From assembly GCA_029934875.1 (NCBI GenBank), contig JAOZLK010000208.1:1-7477 (forward strand): a DNA stretch of 7,477 nt. The letters run 5' to 3'. Position numbers and translations under genes: made by a program. The stretch is from Bacteroidales bacterium (GTDB lineage: Bacteria; Bacteroidota; Bacteroidia; Bacteroidales; GCA-2748055). The notes under the pieces were generated by a model that ran no database searches, was not told where the DNA came from, and saw nothing but the letters and a program-made list of their open reading frames with translations. This document shows, in pieces, positions 1 through 6,729 of this stretch; position 1 is the stretch's first letter; each line of letters opens with the position of its first letter.

Positions 1-124
1 TACAAGACTTATGCTATCTTAGCAAGACAAGGTTGTTCTTTGCAGTTTGGCAAAAAAAGGTCACAAATCCGCAACCCACTATTTTCAGGGGACGGTGTAA
101 GTTGCTATGTTATAAGGCAAAGGA

Positions 125-152
125 GAGCAAGGGGACGCAGTCCCCGCAGCTC
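125..152. repeat. GC-rich imperfect hairpin downstream of the fibre operon
   Basis: The arms GGGGAC (131-136) and GTCCCC (140-145) pair perfectly around the 3-base loop GCA. After a small internal loop, the outer arms GAGC (125-128) and GCTC (149-152) pair too. It lies about 140 bases past the stop of the last operon gene, with no T-tract right after it on either strand, so it is not a canonical intrinsic terminator. It could block 3' exonuclease decay of the operon transcript, belong to a REP-like or mobile-element end, or be part of a small RNA. Confidence 0.5.
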
Positions 153-160
153 CACTAAAG

Positions 161-206
161 TGCCAGATCATTCGGCGTGGCGTTTTTATTTTATCTCGCC
201 AAACGC
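161..206. repeat. Inverted repeats with a T-rich run, weak terminator candidate
   Basis: TGGCG (178-182) pairs with CGCCA (197-201), and GCGTTT (180-185) is complementary to AAACGC (201-206), so several foldings compete. On the plus strand, GCCA (162-165) can also pair with TGGC (178-181), directly followed by TTTTTATTTT at 183-192. That resembles a weak intrinsic terminator for transcription entering from the left. The stems are short. No strong terminator is visible for the minus-strand operon itself between 290 and 210. Confidence 0.25.
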
Positions 207-290
207 ATTATAATCAATTGCTTACGCGCCTGTCGCTGAATTGGGTCAGTCAATCATTGATTTGAAACTTATTCGCACTCATACTCAGGC

Positions 291-1817
291 CTAATCATAG
301 ACCCATATTAATACCCTGAATTCTCCGCTTAATGAGGGGTGGTTGTAGTTAACATAGTAATAAGGATAAGTAGCCGGAGTAGGATTAACCCAAAAACTTT
401 GTGAGATCATGATGGTAGAATTTGTTAGATGTTGCCAGAAGGCTCCAAAATAAGACGAACCATAGGTGGCAATACCGTATTGGTATTTACTTTTTTCCAA
501 TCCATAACCATAGTGAGTTTGCTGGCCATTTTGTCTGTATTGCAGATATACATAGTAGTTACTTGCATCTCCACCCAGCTTATGTTGAAGGGTCACTGAA
601 TAGGTAGAATCCGGAAAGCTCTGCCAATCGCTATCATAGGCAGGATTTGGGATTGAAGCTCCCTGATTGGGACCAGCATCTCCGTAAATTGCACCTGTTA
701 CAAAAAGATCTCCCTCACAGAATACCGCACGAGCTTCTCCCTGGGACCTTCCGCGGACACCAGCATTGAAGGGATGGTCACTTTGAGTCACCCCGATCAT
801 GCCAATATTACTTTCGCTTCTGGCGGTAATGCCATTTCCGTTGGTGCTATATCCCAATATACCACTGTGATTTTCATCTTCTGTACGTCCCACAATGCCA
901 TCATCTGCCTCGCTGCGTCCCTTAATTGCCGGAGCTTTGGTGCTTTCCCCATATATCCCTGCTTTATCCGGGGCAGCAGAGGTGCCATAAATTCCATGCC
1001 CATGAACACTTTGCCCATGAACACCTGTCCCACTCTGACTGTTCCCCATGACTCCAATCCCCTTGGTATTGTTCCCGTATACCCCTGCTTTGTCCACATG
1101 CTCGGTGTACCCTATGACTCCATGGTTTTTTAGGGATACCCCTCTGATACCGGCAGATTCTCCGGAGTGCTCTCCCTGTATAGCTGCCTGGTTCGATGCA
1201 TTGGATAAGGCATGAACGCCCTTTCCATTTAGAGCATTCACTTCCAAAGCGGGACCCATACCTGTGTTATGTAAGGTTAACAAGGCACTCGAAAATGCTC
1301 CACTGGTCGTATCTGGATGATTTTTTAATATAATTTCTTGCTCATTTTCACTTGCTGGAAGTACTTCTTCCGGAAATTTCTTTTCATCATCAAGAGGAAT
1401 AAGGACATGCGGTTCAGGAACAGGCCTGACATTTATATCCTTAACCGTCAAGGAATTTAGTGATCGAAAGCTATAGGGTGTACTTGTCAGTAACATTCGT
1501 TGTTCCATTTCCGGATCCTCATTAAACTGAATGCTCAGGAAATGGGTTTGATTGAAATTTACATCGATTGGACTATTCTTGCCCAGTAGCACATTAAATA
1601 ATCCGTTGAAGACATGAACACCTGTATGTTTTTCCTGCCAGACTATTTTATCACTATCATTGAAAATTTTGAATACGATGTTCACGTATTCATTTTTAAT
1701 GGGGTTCTCATTCTCATCAAAAAGAACACCCTGATAATTGATAATTCTGGGTATATCCGAAGCTATGCATATCAGGGGAAGGATCAATGTAATTAGTATG
1801 ATTATTCTCTTTTTCAT
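291..1817 (-). CDS. Secreted fibre-like repeat protein, paralogue 3 (last gene of operon)
   Basis: This 508-residue protein starts with a signal peptide (MKKR, a hydrophobic run, then CIAS around residue 20). Residues 24-118 form the YQG domain: INYQGVL, then LLG near 77-79 and TPYSF at 113-117. A linker carries PLDDEKKFP (141-149). Residues 212-345 form a shaft of about ten-residue repeats such as GVYGNNTKGI and GVMGNSQSGT. CEGDLFVTGAI (367-377) marks the exit from the shaft, and 393-508 are the C-terminal head (YDSDW, LGGD, GAFW, FRVLIW). The head is the most diverged of the three paralogues, with a Tyr-rich insert (YPYYYVNY, 484-491). There is no type IX sorting domain and no lipobox. The start is an ATG 22 bases after the previous stop, with no clear Shine-Dalgarno sequence. 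The paralogy is seen directly; surface adhesion or glycan binding is inferred. Confidence 0.9.
   Translation of the reverse strand: MKKRIIILITLILPLICIASDIPRIINYQGVLFDENENPIKNEYVNIVFKIFNDSDKIVWQEKHTGVHVFNGLFNVLLGKNSPIDVNFNQTHFLSIQFNEDPEMEQRMLLTSTPYSFRSLNSLTVKDINVRPVPEPHVLIPLDDEKKFPEEVLPASENEQEIILKNHPDTTSGAFSSALLTLHNTGMGPALEVNALNGKGVHALSNASNQAAIQGEHSGESAGIRGVSLKNHGVIGYTEHVDKAGVYGNNTKGIGVMGNSQSGTGVHGQSVHGHGIYGTSAAPDKAGIYGESTKAPAIKGRSEADDGIVGRTEDENHSGILGYSTNGNGITARSESNIGMIGVTQSDHPFNAGVRGRSQGEARAVFCEGDLFVTGAIYGDAGPNQGASIPNPAYDSDWQSFPDSTYSVTLQHKLGGDASNYYVYLQYRQNGQQTHYGYGLEKSKYQYGIATYGSSYFGAFWQHLTNSTIMISQSFWVNPTPATYPYYYVNYNHPSLSGEFRVLIWVYD
783..1184 (-). repeat. GV-x-G-x-S repeat shaft in paralogue 3
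   Basis: This stretch encodes residues 212-345. Gly-Val/Ile-x-Gly-x-Ser units recur with a period near 10 residues (about 30 bases), at times 11-12. The pattern predicts a regular beta-helical or trimeric fibre shaft. The DNA copies have diverged and are not exact repeats. Confidence 0.75.
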
Positions 1818-1839
1818 TTTAAATCAGTTTTTGAGTATC

Positions 1840-3333
1840 CTATTTATTGATCCATATTCTTATCCTTACCTGTTCCACCAGTGGATCATCCTCTTCTCTG
1901 TACACATGAATTGAGTTATTTGTCAAGGCATACCAGAATGCTCCATAAGCTTCACGTTCAGATATCAGTGTAAATACTCTTTTCCGGTAATAATCTCCTC
2001 CCATTTTATATTGATGAATCCCGTAAACACTGCTTTTGAACCACATATCCACCAAATAATTTTCCGGATTATCACCCAAAAAATGATTAATTTCCTTTCC
2101 TTCTCCAACATTTACAGGCAACCACCCGCTATCAAAAGCCGGAGGTATAAACAAGCCGCTATTGTTTCCTTTAACTCCGGTAATAGCTCCTGTTACATAT
2201 AAATCCCCTTCGCAATAGATAGCCGCACCACCAGCGCCTCCTTCGTTACGTGCATGAACACCTGCAAATCCTGTTTGCTTGCTGGAGGAAACACCCATTA
2301 TACCATCCCTTGACACTTTCCCATCGGCTCTGCCTGTTACGCCAGTTCCAAATTTGCTGTGTCCAAATACGCCACTCTTATCCGGATCATTTGTCCACCC
2401 CGTCACACCATAACTTTTAGTACTCTTTCCTTTGATTGCCACCCCTTTGTTATGGTCTGCATGAATGGCAGCTATCGTATTATTGCCTGGTGAATTCTTA
2501 CCTACCACCCCATGCCCATTTGTACTCTGTCCATATACACCATTACCACCTGAACTCATTCCCCATACACCCTTACCCTGTGAATTATTTCCATAAACGC
2601 CAGCTTTAGCTCCATGTTCTCCATAACCTATGACGCCATGATGATTCTTACTTACCCCCCTTACACCGGAGCGAATGTTCAGGTTTTCACCTTCGATGGC
2701 GGCAAGATCTTTTGCTGATCCCTTTGCGAGGATTGCATTGGATTTTTCACTTTGAGCAAAGACAGCTGTACCCATACCCTGGTTGCTGACATACAATAGA
2801 GAACCTGCCAGTTCACTTTGAGAAGTATCAGGCATATTTTTCCGGAGATATTCTGTAATCAGGCCATCTGGGATAACCTCTTTCGGAAAGTGGCCGTCTT
2901 TATCCAGGGGTAAAAGATGCCCTGGTGTTGGTGTGCTGCTTATTCCAAATCCGGCCAGTGAATCTGCTGAGATTGAATTGAAACTATACGCTGAGGAGGT
3001 CATTGGGATTCTTGGCAGAAGCTCCTGACCGGAGCCAATCTGAATTCCGAGTTGGCTGGGACTTCCGAAATCCCAGGTTAATGGATTTACAGATCCAAGA
3101 AATACATTCAGCATTCCCCCAGCGATAAAGAGATTTCCATGTTTTTCATTCCAAACCTCAACGTTGTTGGCATAAAGGCGAAACGTAATTTCGTAATTAC
3201 CTTCTGGTAGTGGATCACCAGAATCTGTAGTTAATATGCACTGAAAGTTTATAATCGGGGGTATCTCGCTTATTGCTTTCTGTGAACTAAGCAATAAACA
3301 ACAAATAAGCAGCATGGTATACCTTCTTTTCAT
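1840..3333 (-). CDS. Secreted fibre-like repeat protein, paralogue 2 (third gene of operon)
   Basis: I start it at the ATG at 3331-3333 (MKRRYTMLLI), giving 497 residues. The frame can extend two codons to a TTG at 3337-3339, but ATG then KRR gives a proper signal-peptide start and a 14-base gap to the previous gene. The signal peptide ends around residues 20-23. The YQG domain (here INFQCIL) spans about 25-120, with WNEKH at 61-65 and SAYSF at 114-118. LPLDKDGHFP (141-150) is the linker motif. Residues 212-350 are the GV-x-G shaft, YCEGDLYVTGAI (373-384) the transition, and 399-497 the head: FDSGW, YGIHQYKMGGDYY, YGAFWYALTNNSIHV and a final VRIRIWINK. A fibre or adhesin role is inferred from architecture. 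The head closely follows that of paralogue 1 and is more compact. No type IX sorting domain is present. Confidence 0.9.
   Translation of the reverse strand: MKRRYTMLLICCLLLSSQKAISEIPPIINFQCILTTDSGDPLPEGNYEITFRLYANNVEVWNEKHGNLFIAGGMLNVFLGSVNPLTWDFGSPSQLGIQIGSGQELLPRIPMTSSAYSFNSISADSLAGFGISSTPTPGHLLPLDKDGHFPKEVIPDGLITEYLRKNMPDTSQSELAGSLLYVSNQGMGTAVFAQSEKSNAILAKGSAKDLAAIEGENLNIRSGVRGVSKNHHGVIGYGEHGAKAGVYGNNSQGKGVWGMSSGGNGVYGQSTNGHGVVGKNSPGNNTIAAIHADHNKGVAIKGKSTKSYGVTGWTNDPDKSGVFGHSKFGTGVTGRADGKVSRDGIMGVSSSKQTGFAGVHARNEGGAGGAAIYCEGDLYVTGAITGVKGNNSGLFIPPAFDSGWLPVNVGEGKEINHFLGDNPENYLVDMWFKSSVYGIHQYKMGGDYYRKRVFTLISEREAYGAFWYALTNNSIHVYREEDDPLVEQVRIRIWINK
2284..2700 (-). repeat. GV-x-G-x-S repeat shaft in paralogue 2
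   Basis: It encodes residues 212-350, with units such as GVYGNNSQGK, GVWGMSSGGN and GVYGQSTNGH, mostly ten residues long. A local expansion around 280-300 (NNTIAAIHADHNKG) breaks the period. The first units align one-to-one with those of the other two paralogues. Confidence 0.75.
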
Positions 3334-3347
3334 AGTCAATCTGTTTA

Positions 3348-4910
3348 TTAGTACATGGTCCAGATTCTCACTCTTACCTCCTGGATGTAGTTGTCATCCG
3401 TAAATATGTTTACCTTAATAGTCTTTTGTGTAAGCTCGTTCCAGAAACATCCGTAATTCCAGTATTCATCTGGATTTGGGGGTCTGTTTGGATCCGAATC
3501 TATTTCTCCTTTCGAAAAATAATCACCGCCATAGCGATAGTTATGTATCCCAAAATCACTGCCTCTGAACTTTAGTTCAACGATGTAATCATCCGGTTCC
3601 CCTCCGATATTGTGTTCAAAAACCCGAACTAACTGGTGATTAATTGCATGAGGGGTCCAGCCTGCCTGCGTTCTGTTCTTCCAACCACTATCGTAAGCGG
3701 GTCTCATAAATGGAGCAAGCTGTCGGGAAGTATAATTACCCCGTATCCTGCCGGTAACATGCAATTCGCCTTCCGCAGCCAGAGCAGGTCCATTCCCCTC
3801 ATTCCTGGCCCAGATAGCTGCATGCCCGGGATTTGTACTAAGGGTTACCGCCAAAACACCATCTTTGTTATCACTTCTACCAATCACCCCACTTCCTTTA
3901 AGGCTAAACCCGAATACACCGCTTTTCTCTCCACTGTTGGTCCACCCAACTACCCCGTCATTTGCATTGCTTCTGCCATTGACTCCAAAGCCCTGACTGT
4001 TCTCGCCTAAAATGGCACTTTTATCAGCAGCTGCAGTCTCCCCATAAACGGCATGTCCATCATTTGTTTGACCAGATACTCCGTGATGCTCAATACTGTT
4101 ACCCCATACTCCGGTTCCATTCTGGTTATTGCCGAGCACTCCTGCATTGGCAGCAGATTCAGAATATCCGATTACTCCGTGATGAAGTTTACTTGTTCCT
4201 CTAAGGCCTGCTCCCAGTCCTAAATTTTCACCTTCAATAGCTGCTTGCGTATTGGAATTGTTTTTAGATATCAATGCTTTGGAACCCTTACTTTCAATGA
4301 ATAATCCCCTATCTGATCCTGTATTTAGGGCAGACAGTACCGGCCTTGCAGTGGAGGCAACTGAACTATCCCTGGTATTTTTGCGTATCCCATCATATTC
4401 AGGCTTTTTTACTCTAAACACCGACGGAGGGAACTTACCATATTTATCAAGCGCGAGCAGCTTATTGGGTTCCGGAGTAGCCGAAGCTTCAAAACCATCG
4501 ATGCTATTTGCAATTTTCGCATGCAGACTATAGGGAACTGAAGCCAGAGGAATTAAAGGATTAAGTTCTTTTTTACCTGCAATGGATATTCCCAGGAAAT
4601 ACGCCTGGTCAAATGGTAAGTCAATGGGTTTGATGATACCCAGGAGAACATGAAAGTGACCATCCTCTGTTTTAACGTACGGATGATCCTCGTGCCATAA
4701 GAGAAGCTTGGATGAACTGTAAATGGAAAAGCCCATCAAATAATTCCCATCAGAAAAAATTTCCCCATCCTCATTGTATACCATCCCCTGATAGGAAAGA
4801 TACTGGGCTGAAGTGCTCATTCCGCTTAATAATGCACCTAGTACAAACAAAAGAATATACCCATGCCTTAATGAAGTAATTTGAGTTTTATCTTTTCGCG
4901 TTATATTCAT
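3348..4910 (-). CDS. Secreted fibre-like repeat protein, paralogue 1 (second gene of operon)
   Basis: This 520-residue protein begins with a long basic N-region and a hydrophobic segment (YILLFVLGALLSG, 18-30). Cleavage probably falls near STSAQ (32-36). The YQG domain runs about 37-130 (LSYQGMVYNEDG, VLLG at 88-91, VPYSLHA at 125-131). LLALDKYGKFP (151-161) is the linker motif. Residues 223-356 form the GV-x-G shaft and AEGELHVTGRIRG (379-391) the transition; the Cys of the paralogues is Ala here. The head at 404-520 has AYDSGW, IGGEPDDYIVEL, FGIHNYRYGGDYF, FWNELTQKTIKV and a final VRVRIWTMY. It starts 11 bases after the upstream stop. The ATG is the only good in-frame start before the hydrophobic segment. 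Export across the inner membrane is well supported; surface binding is inferred. There is no type IX sorting domain. Confidence 0.9.
   Translation of the reverse strand: MNITRKDKTQITSLRHGYILLFVLGALLSGMSTSAQYLSYQGMVYNEDGEIFSDGNYLMGFSIYSSSKLLLWHEDHPYVKTEDGHFHVLLGIIKPIDLPFDQAYFLGISIAGKKELNPLIPLASVPYSLHAKIANSIDGFEASATPEPNKLLALDKYGKFPPSVFRVKKPEYDGIRKNTRDSSVASTARPVLSALNTGSDRGLFIESKGSKALISKNNSNTQAAIEGENLGLGAGLRGTSKLHHGVIGYSESAANAGVLGNNQNGTGVWGNSIEHHGVSGQTNDGHAVYGETAAADKSAILGENSQGFGVNGRSNANDGVVGWTNSGEKSGVFGFSLKGSGVIGRSDNKDGVLAVTLSTNPGHAAIWARNEGNGPALAAEGELHVTGRIRGNYTSRQLAPFMRPAYDSGWKNRTQAGWTPHAINHQLVRVFEHNIGGEPDDYIVELKFRGSDFGIHNYRYGGDYFSKGEIDSDPNRPPNPDEYWNYGCFWNELTQKTIKVNIFTDDNYIQEVRVRIWTMY
3843..4244 (-). 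repeat. GV-x-G-x-S repeat shaft in paralogue 1
   Basis: It encodes residues 223-356 with units such as GVLGNNQNGT, GVWGNSIEHH and GVSGQTNDGH. The period is about ten residues, with longer units where DKSA or EKS inserts occur. The inserts fall at the same places as in the paralogues, so the shaft was duplicated as a whole. Confidence 0.75.
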
Positions 4911-4921
4911 CTTATAGCTGT

Positions 4922-5494
4922 TTATTTCGTTATAATTGTCTTTAATAGAGATCTGTACTTTGGATTAGATTTCCCAGGTTCCCTGGCAATAAACTCCATG
5001 ATATAGATACCCGGTGCAAGACCCAATTGGTCCCGGGTAAAATGGACTTCATGTTCACCGGATTCAAAATTGTTGTCGAATAAGATTTTGTGCTTAGATC
5101 CATTTATTAAGTATACATGTGATGATAGCTCTAAGCTTTCAGAACACGTAAATCTAATTATGGCATCTCTCTCAATAGGATTGGGAAATAAACTGACCTC
5201 AAATTCATTGGCAGGAAGAAAGGTCAATACCCCAATGGGAACTTCCGGTGAAAATTTATCACTTGCCCAAAACCCCGAAGATAATAAGCTGATTTCACCA
5301 ACATTACCAGTTGCCATGCAGGCTCCGAGACTGGATGAATGGTAAAAGTTTTGAGTTGAATTAAATAGAAATGTCCCGGAAGTAAAATTGTACTTCTGAA
5401 CCTTGAACTTATCCGGGGTTTGAGCTGCTATAGAAAATAAAATCCCCTCTGCAAGAATTATTGCAAATACAAATGGAACAATCTTGTGCCTCAT
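4922..5494 (-). CDS. Small secreted protein with type IX secretion sorting domain (first gene of operon)
   Basis: The 190-residue product starts MRHK followed by a hydrophobic signal peptide ending near IAAQ (22-25). Residues about 37-76 form a short segment ending VGEISLLSSGFW, a pattern I know from other short secreted Bacteroidota proteins. Residues 98-190 match the type A Por/T9SS C-terminal domain: VSLFPNP (100-106), a beta-sandwich pattern, APGIYIMEF (160-168) and a final LLKTIITK. Family knowledge says such domains direct transport through the type IX outer-membrane translocon, usually with removal of the domain and attachment to, or release from, the surface. Cargo is tiny once signal and sorting domain are removed (about 70 residues), so it may anchor or cap a surface structure; that is speculation. 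It leads the operon, 11 bases ahead of the first fibre paralogue. Confidence 0.88.
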   Translation of the reverse strand: MRHKIVPFVFAIILAEGILFSIAAQTPDKFKVQKYNFTSGTFLFNSTQNFYHSSSLGACMATGNVGEISLLSSGFWASDKFSPEVPIGVLTFLPANEFEVSLFPNPIERDAIIRFTCSESLELSSHVYLINGSKHKILFDNNFESGEHEVHFTRDQLGLAPGIYIMEFIAREPGKSNPKYRSLLKTIITK

Positions 5495-5504
5495 AGTATT
5501 AAAT

Positions 5505-5517
5505 TTTGTTATACAAA
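5505..5517. promoter_or_regulatory. Short inverted repeat just upstream of the operon start
   Basis: TTTGT (5505-5509) and ACAAA (5513-5517) are perfect inverted arms around TAT, 11 bases upstream of the first operon ATG. The position suits an operator or 5' leader element of the operon. The arms are short and AT-rich, so chance occurrence is possible. Confidence 0.3.
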
Positions 5518-5539
5518 TTATGACATGGGAGACACAAAT
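5513..5539. promoter_or_regulatory. Direct repeat ACAAAT at 21-bp spacing, candidate AraC-type half-sites
   Basis: ACAAAT occurs at 5513-5518 and again at 5534-5539, exactly 21 bp apart, or two helical turns. AraC-family proteins commonly bind direct half-sites spaced this way. Both lie between the regulator and the operon it faces. Flanking identity is low (about 8 of 14 aligned positions), so this is a candidate only. No convincing Bacteroidota promoter (TTTG with TAnnTTTG at usual spacing) could be placed beside it. Confidence 0.3.
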
Positions 5540-5550
5540 ACTTGTAAAAA

Positions 5551-5568
5551 ATGGACTTTTTAGTCCAT
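5551..5568. promoter_or_regulatory. Perfect 7-bp inverted repeat in the divergent intergenic region
   Basis: ATGGACT (5551-5557), four T, then AGTCCAT (5562-5568) form a perfect palindrome 33 bases upstream of the AraC-family start codon. It is the most striking dyad in the 107-base gap and a likely operator. Read on the minus strand, the hairpin is followed by a short T run (complement of 5546-5550), so it could instead act as a weak terminator or leader hairpin for operon-direction transcripts. Confidence 0.45.
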
Positions 5569-5601
5569 ATGTAGTATATTGAGAGATAGTTATGACTCAA
5601 G

Positions 5602-6468
5602 ATGATAGAACTGGAATTCATAGAGATACCAGAATATCTGAAAGCATTCATTCGGAAGATTACCCTCTTTAAAAGCAGGGAGAGTATCAATTATTTGCAG
5701 AAAATCACGCCCTCTCCTTACGTTTGTTTTTCCTATAATCATTGTAGTATACCGGCATACCAGACGAGCAGGAAAACGTATACATTTAAGCATCGCTTAC
5801 ACCTGGCAGGTCCAAAAACCGATAGTGGCATTTACGTCAAATACAATGGGGTACTGCATCAGATTTTATTTGAATTCAAACCATGCGTGTTTTACTCAAT
5901 TTTCAGGAAATCACCCTTTGGCATTGAAAATCAATTGGTACCCCTGGAGGGTTTTGAATCAGGCAAAATATGCCATTCACTGGAAGAAACTCTTAAAAAC
6001 TTGGATGAAACGGAAAACCAAATAGAAATCATTGGGAAATATCTGGTCAGAAAAGTTGAAGATAATTTTCAAAATATAAATCGCCGAATTCAGGGTGCAG
6101 CCCAAACCATGCAGGAAAAGAACGGGCTAATTTCCAAAAGCGAACTGCTCGACAAAAGTTTTCTCTGCGAACGACATTTTAATCGTCAGTTTAAAAAGTG
6201 GATCGGAATTTCGCCGAAACAATTTTCAAAACTTGTTCAGTTACATGCAATTATAGATACTTTATTTCATAACAGGGAACTCAAACTTCAGGAAGTTGCT
6301 TTAATGTATGATTTCTACGATGCTTCCCATTTTATTAATTATTTTAAGAATCTGACCACCTCCTGTCCCAGTATTTTTATCCGACGAAATGATCATATTG
6401 CAATGAATTATTATCGTAAGATCCTACCGGAAAAAGCAAGGATAAAAGAATATGACTTGGTGAAGTAA
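5602..6468 (+). CDS. AraC-family transcriptional regulator
   Basis: This 288-residue protein has a C-terminal double helix-turn-helix of the AraC/XylS type at about 160-262. The first helix pair includes SELLDKSFLCERHFNRQFKK (180-199) with ISPKQF after it. The second is KLQEVALMYDFYDASHFINY (228-247), followed by FKNLTTSCPSIF; the D-ASHF-FK signature is clear. The N-terminal 150 residues match the layout of the DUF6597-type sensor domain: IPEYLKAFIRKI near 9-20, HLAGP at 67-71, and FEFKPCVFYSIFRKSP at 90-105. The effector is unknown. An in-frame TGA at 5593-5595 makes 5602 the earliest start; GAGAGA at 5581-5586 is a distant, weak ribosome-binding candidate. It diverges from the fibre operon with 107 bases between starts, which suggests control of itself and the operon. 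Confidence 0.9.
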   Translation: MIELEFIEIPEYLKAFIRKITLFKSRESINYLQKITPSPYVCFSYNHCSIPAYQTSRKTYTFKHRLHLAGPKTDSGIYVKYNGVLHQILFEFKPCVFYSIFRKSPFGIENQLVPLEGFESGKICHSLEETLKNLDETENQIEIIGKYLVRKVEDNFQNINRRIQGAAQTMQEKNGLISKSELLDKSFLCERHFNRQFKKWIGISPKQFSKLVQLHAIIDTLFHNRELKLQEVALMYDFYDASHFINYFKNLTTSCPSIFIRRNDHIAMNYYRKILPEKARIKEYDLVK

Positions 6469-6729
6469 ATCCTCGTTTATTCCAACTCGTATCCTATGTT
6501 ATGTTGAATTTCTCCGGTGTATGGGTGTTCCCTTATCGGATCCATAACTAGATACCGTATCACTGTCTTAAATGACTCTAGCTGAGATGTACAATTCGGT
6601 CCTTATGAACCACCTCGGCCTATGAGAATTGAGCCACCACTTCCGGGTTTAAGGTCCATCGGATAAACGGTTAATATTAAGCGTATTACTAGTGTGGTGT
6701 AATCGGTAAATAAAAAGCTGGTTACGGGC
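6469..6729. other. Non-coding stretch with possible mobile-element remnant
   Basis: No frame of useful length is seen on either strand between the regulator and the next small ORF. At 6628-6646 the sequence ATTGAGCCACCACTTCCGG recalls the repeated 'TTGAGCCACC' found near ends of some IS21-family elements in my memory of that family. There is only one copy and no transposase, so it would be a relic at best. TTATCGGATCCA (6533-6544) and TCCATCGGATAA (6656-6667) are imperfect inverted copies. No tRNA, clear promoter or strong terminator is visible. Confidence 0.3.

Larger units (their letters stand above)
1..213 (+). other. Open frame entering from the left edge, possible 3' end of a gene
   Basis: Frame 1 is open from the first base to a TAA at 211-213, about 70 codons, with no ATG inside. 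If real, it is the 3' end of a gene that starts outside the window. Its C-terminal half is rich in Arg and Ser, and the DNA there forms strong hairpins (125-152 and 178-201), which suggests non-coding DNA that is open by chance. No family is recognised. A random frame of this length is not rare, so support is weak. Confidence 0.12.

Noticed and set aside
774..1133. 119-codon plus-strand open frame
   Set aside because: It lies antisense to the GV-x-G shaft of paralogue 3. The repeated codons leave the opposite strand free of stops, and the translation resembles no protein. A similar antisense frame at 3636-4010 has the same cause.
3334..3339. Upstream TTG start for paralogue 2
   Set aside because: The ATG two codons later is directly followed by Lys-Arg-Arg and a hydrophobic segment, as in the paralogues, and is the far more likely start.
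783..4244. CRISPR-like array from repeated DNA in the shafts
   Set aside because: The repeats are degenerate protein-coding decapeptide units in frame, without identical direct repeats or unique spacers.
5499..5793. Minus-strand open frames over the start of the regulator gene
   Set aside because: They overlap the well-supported AraC-family gene and its control region, encode low-complexity peptides, and have no recognisable domain.
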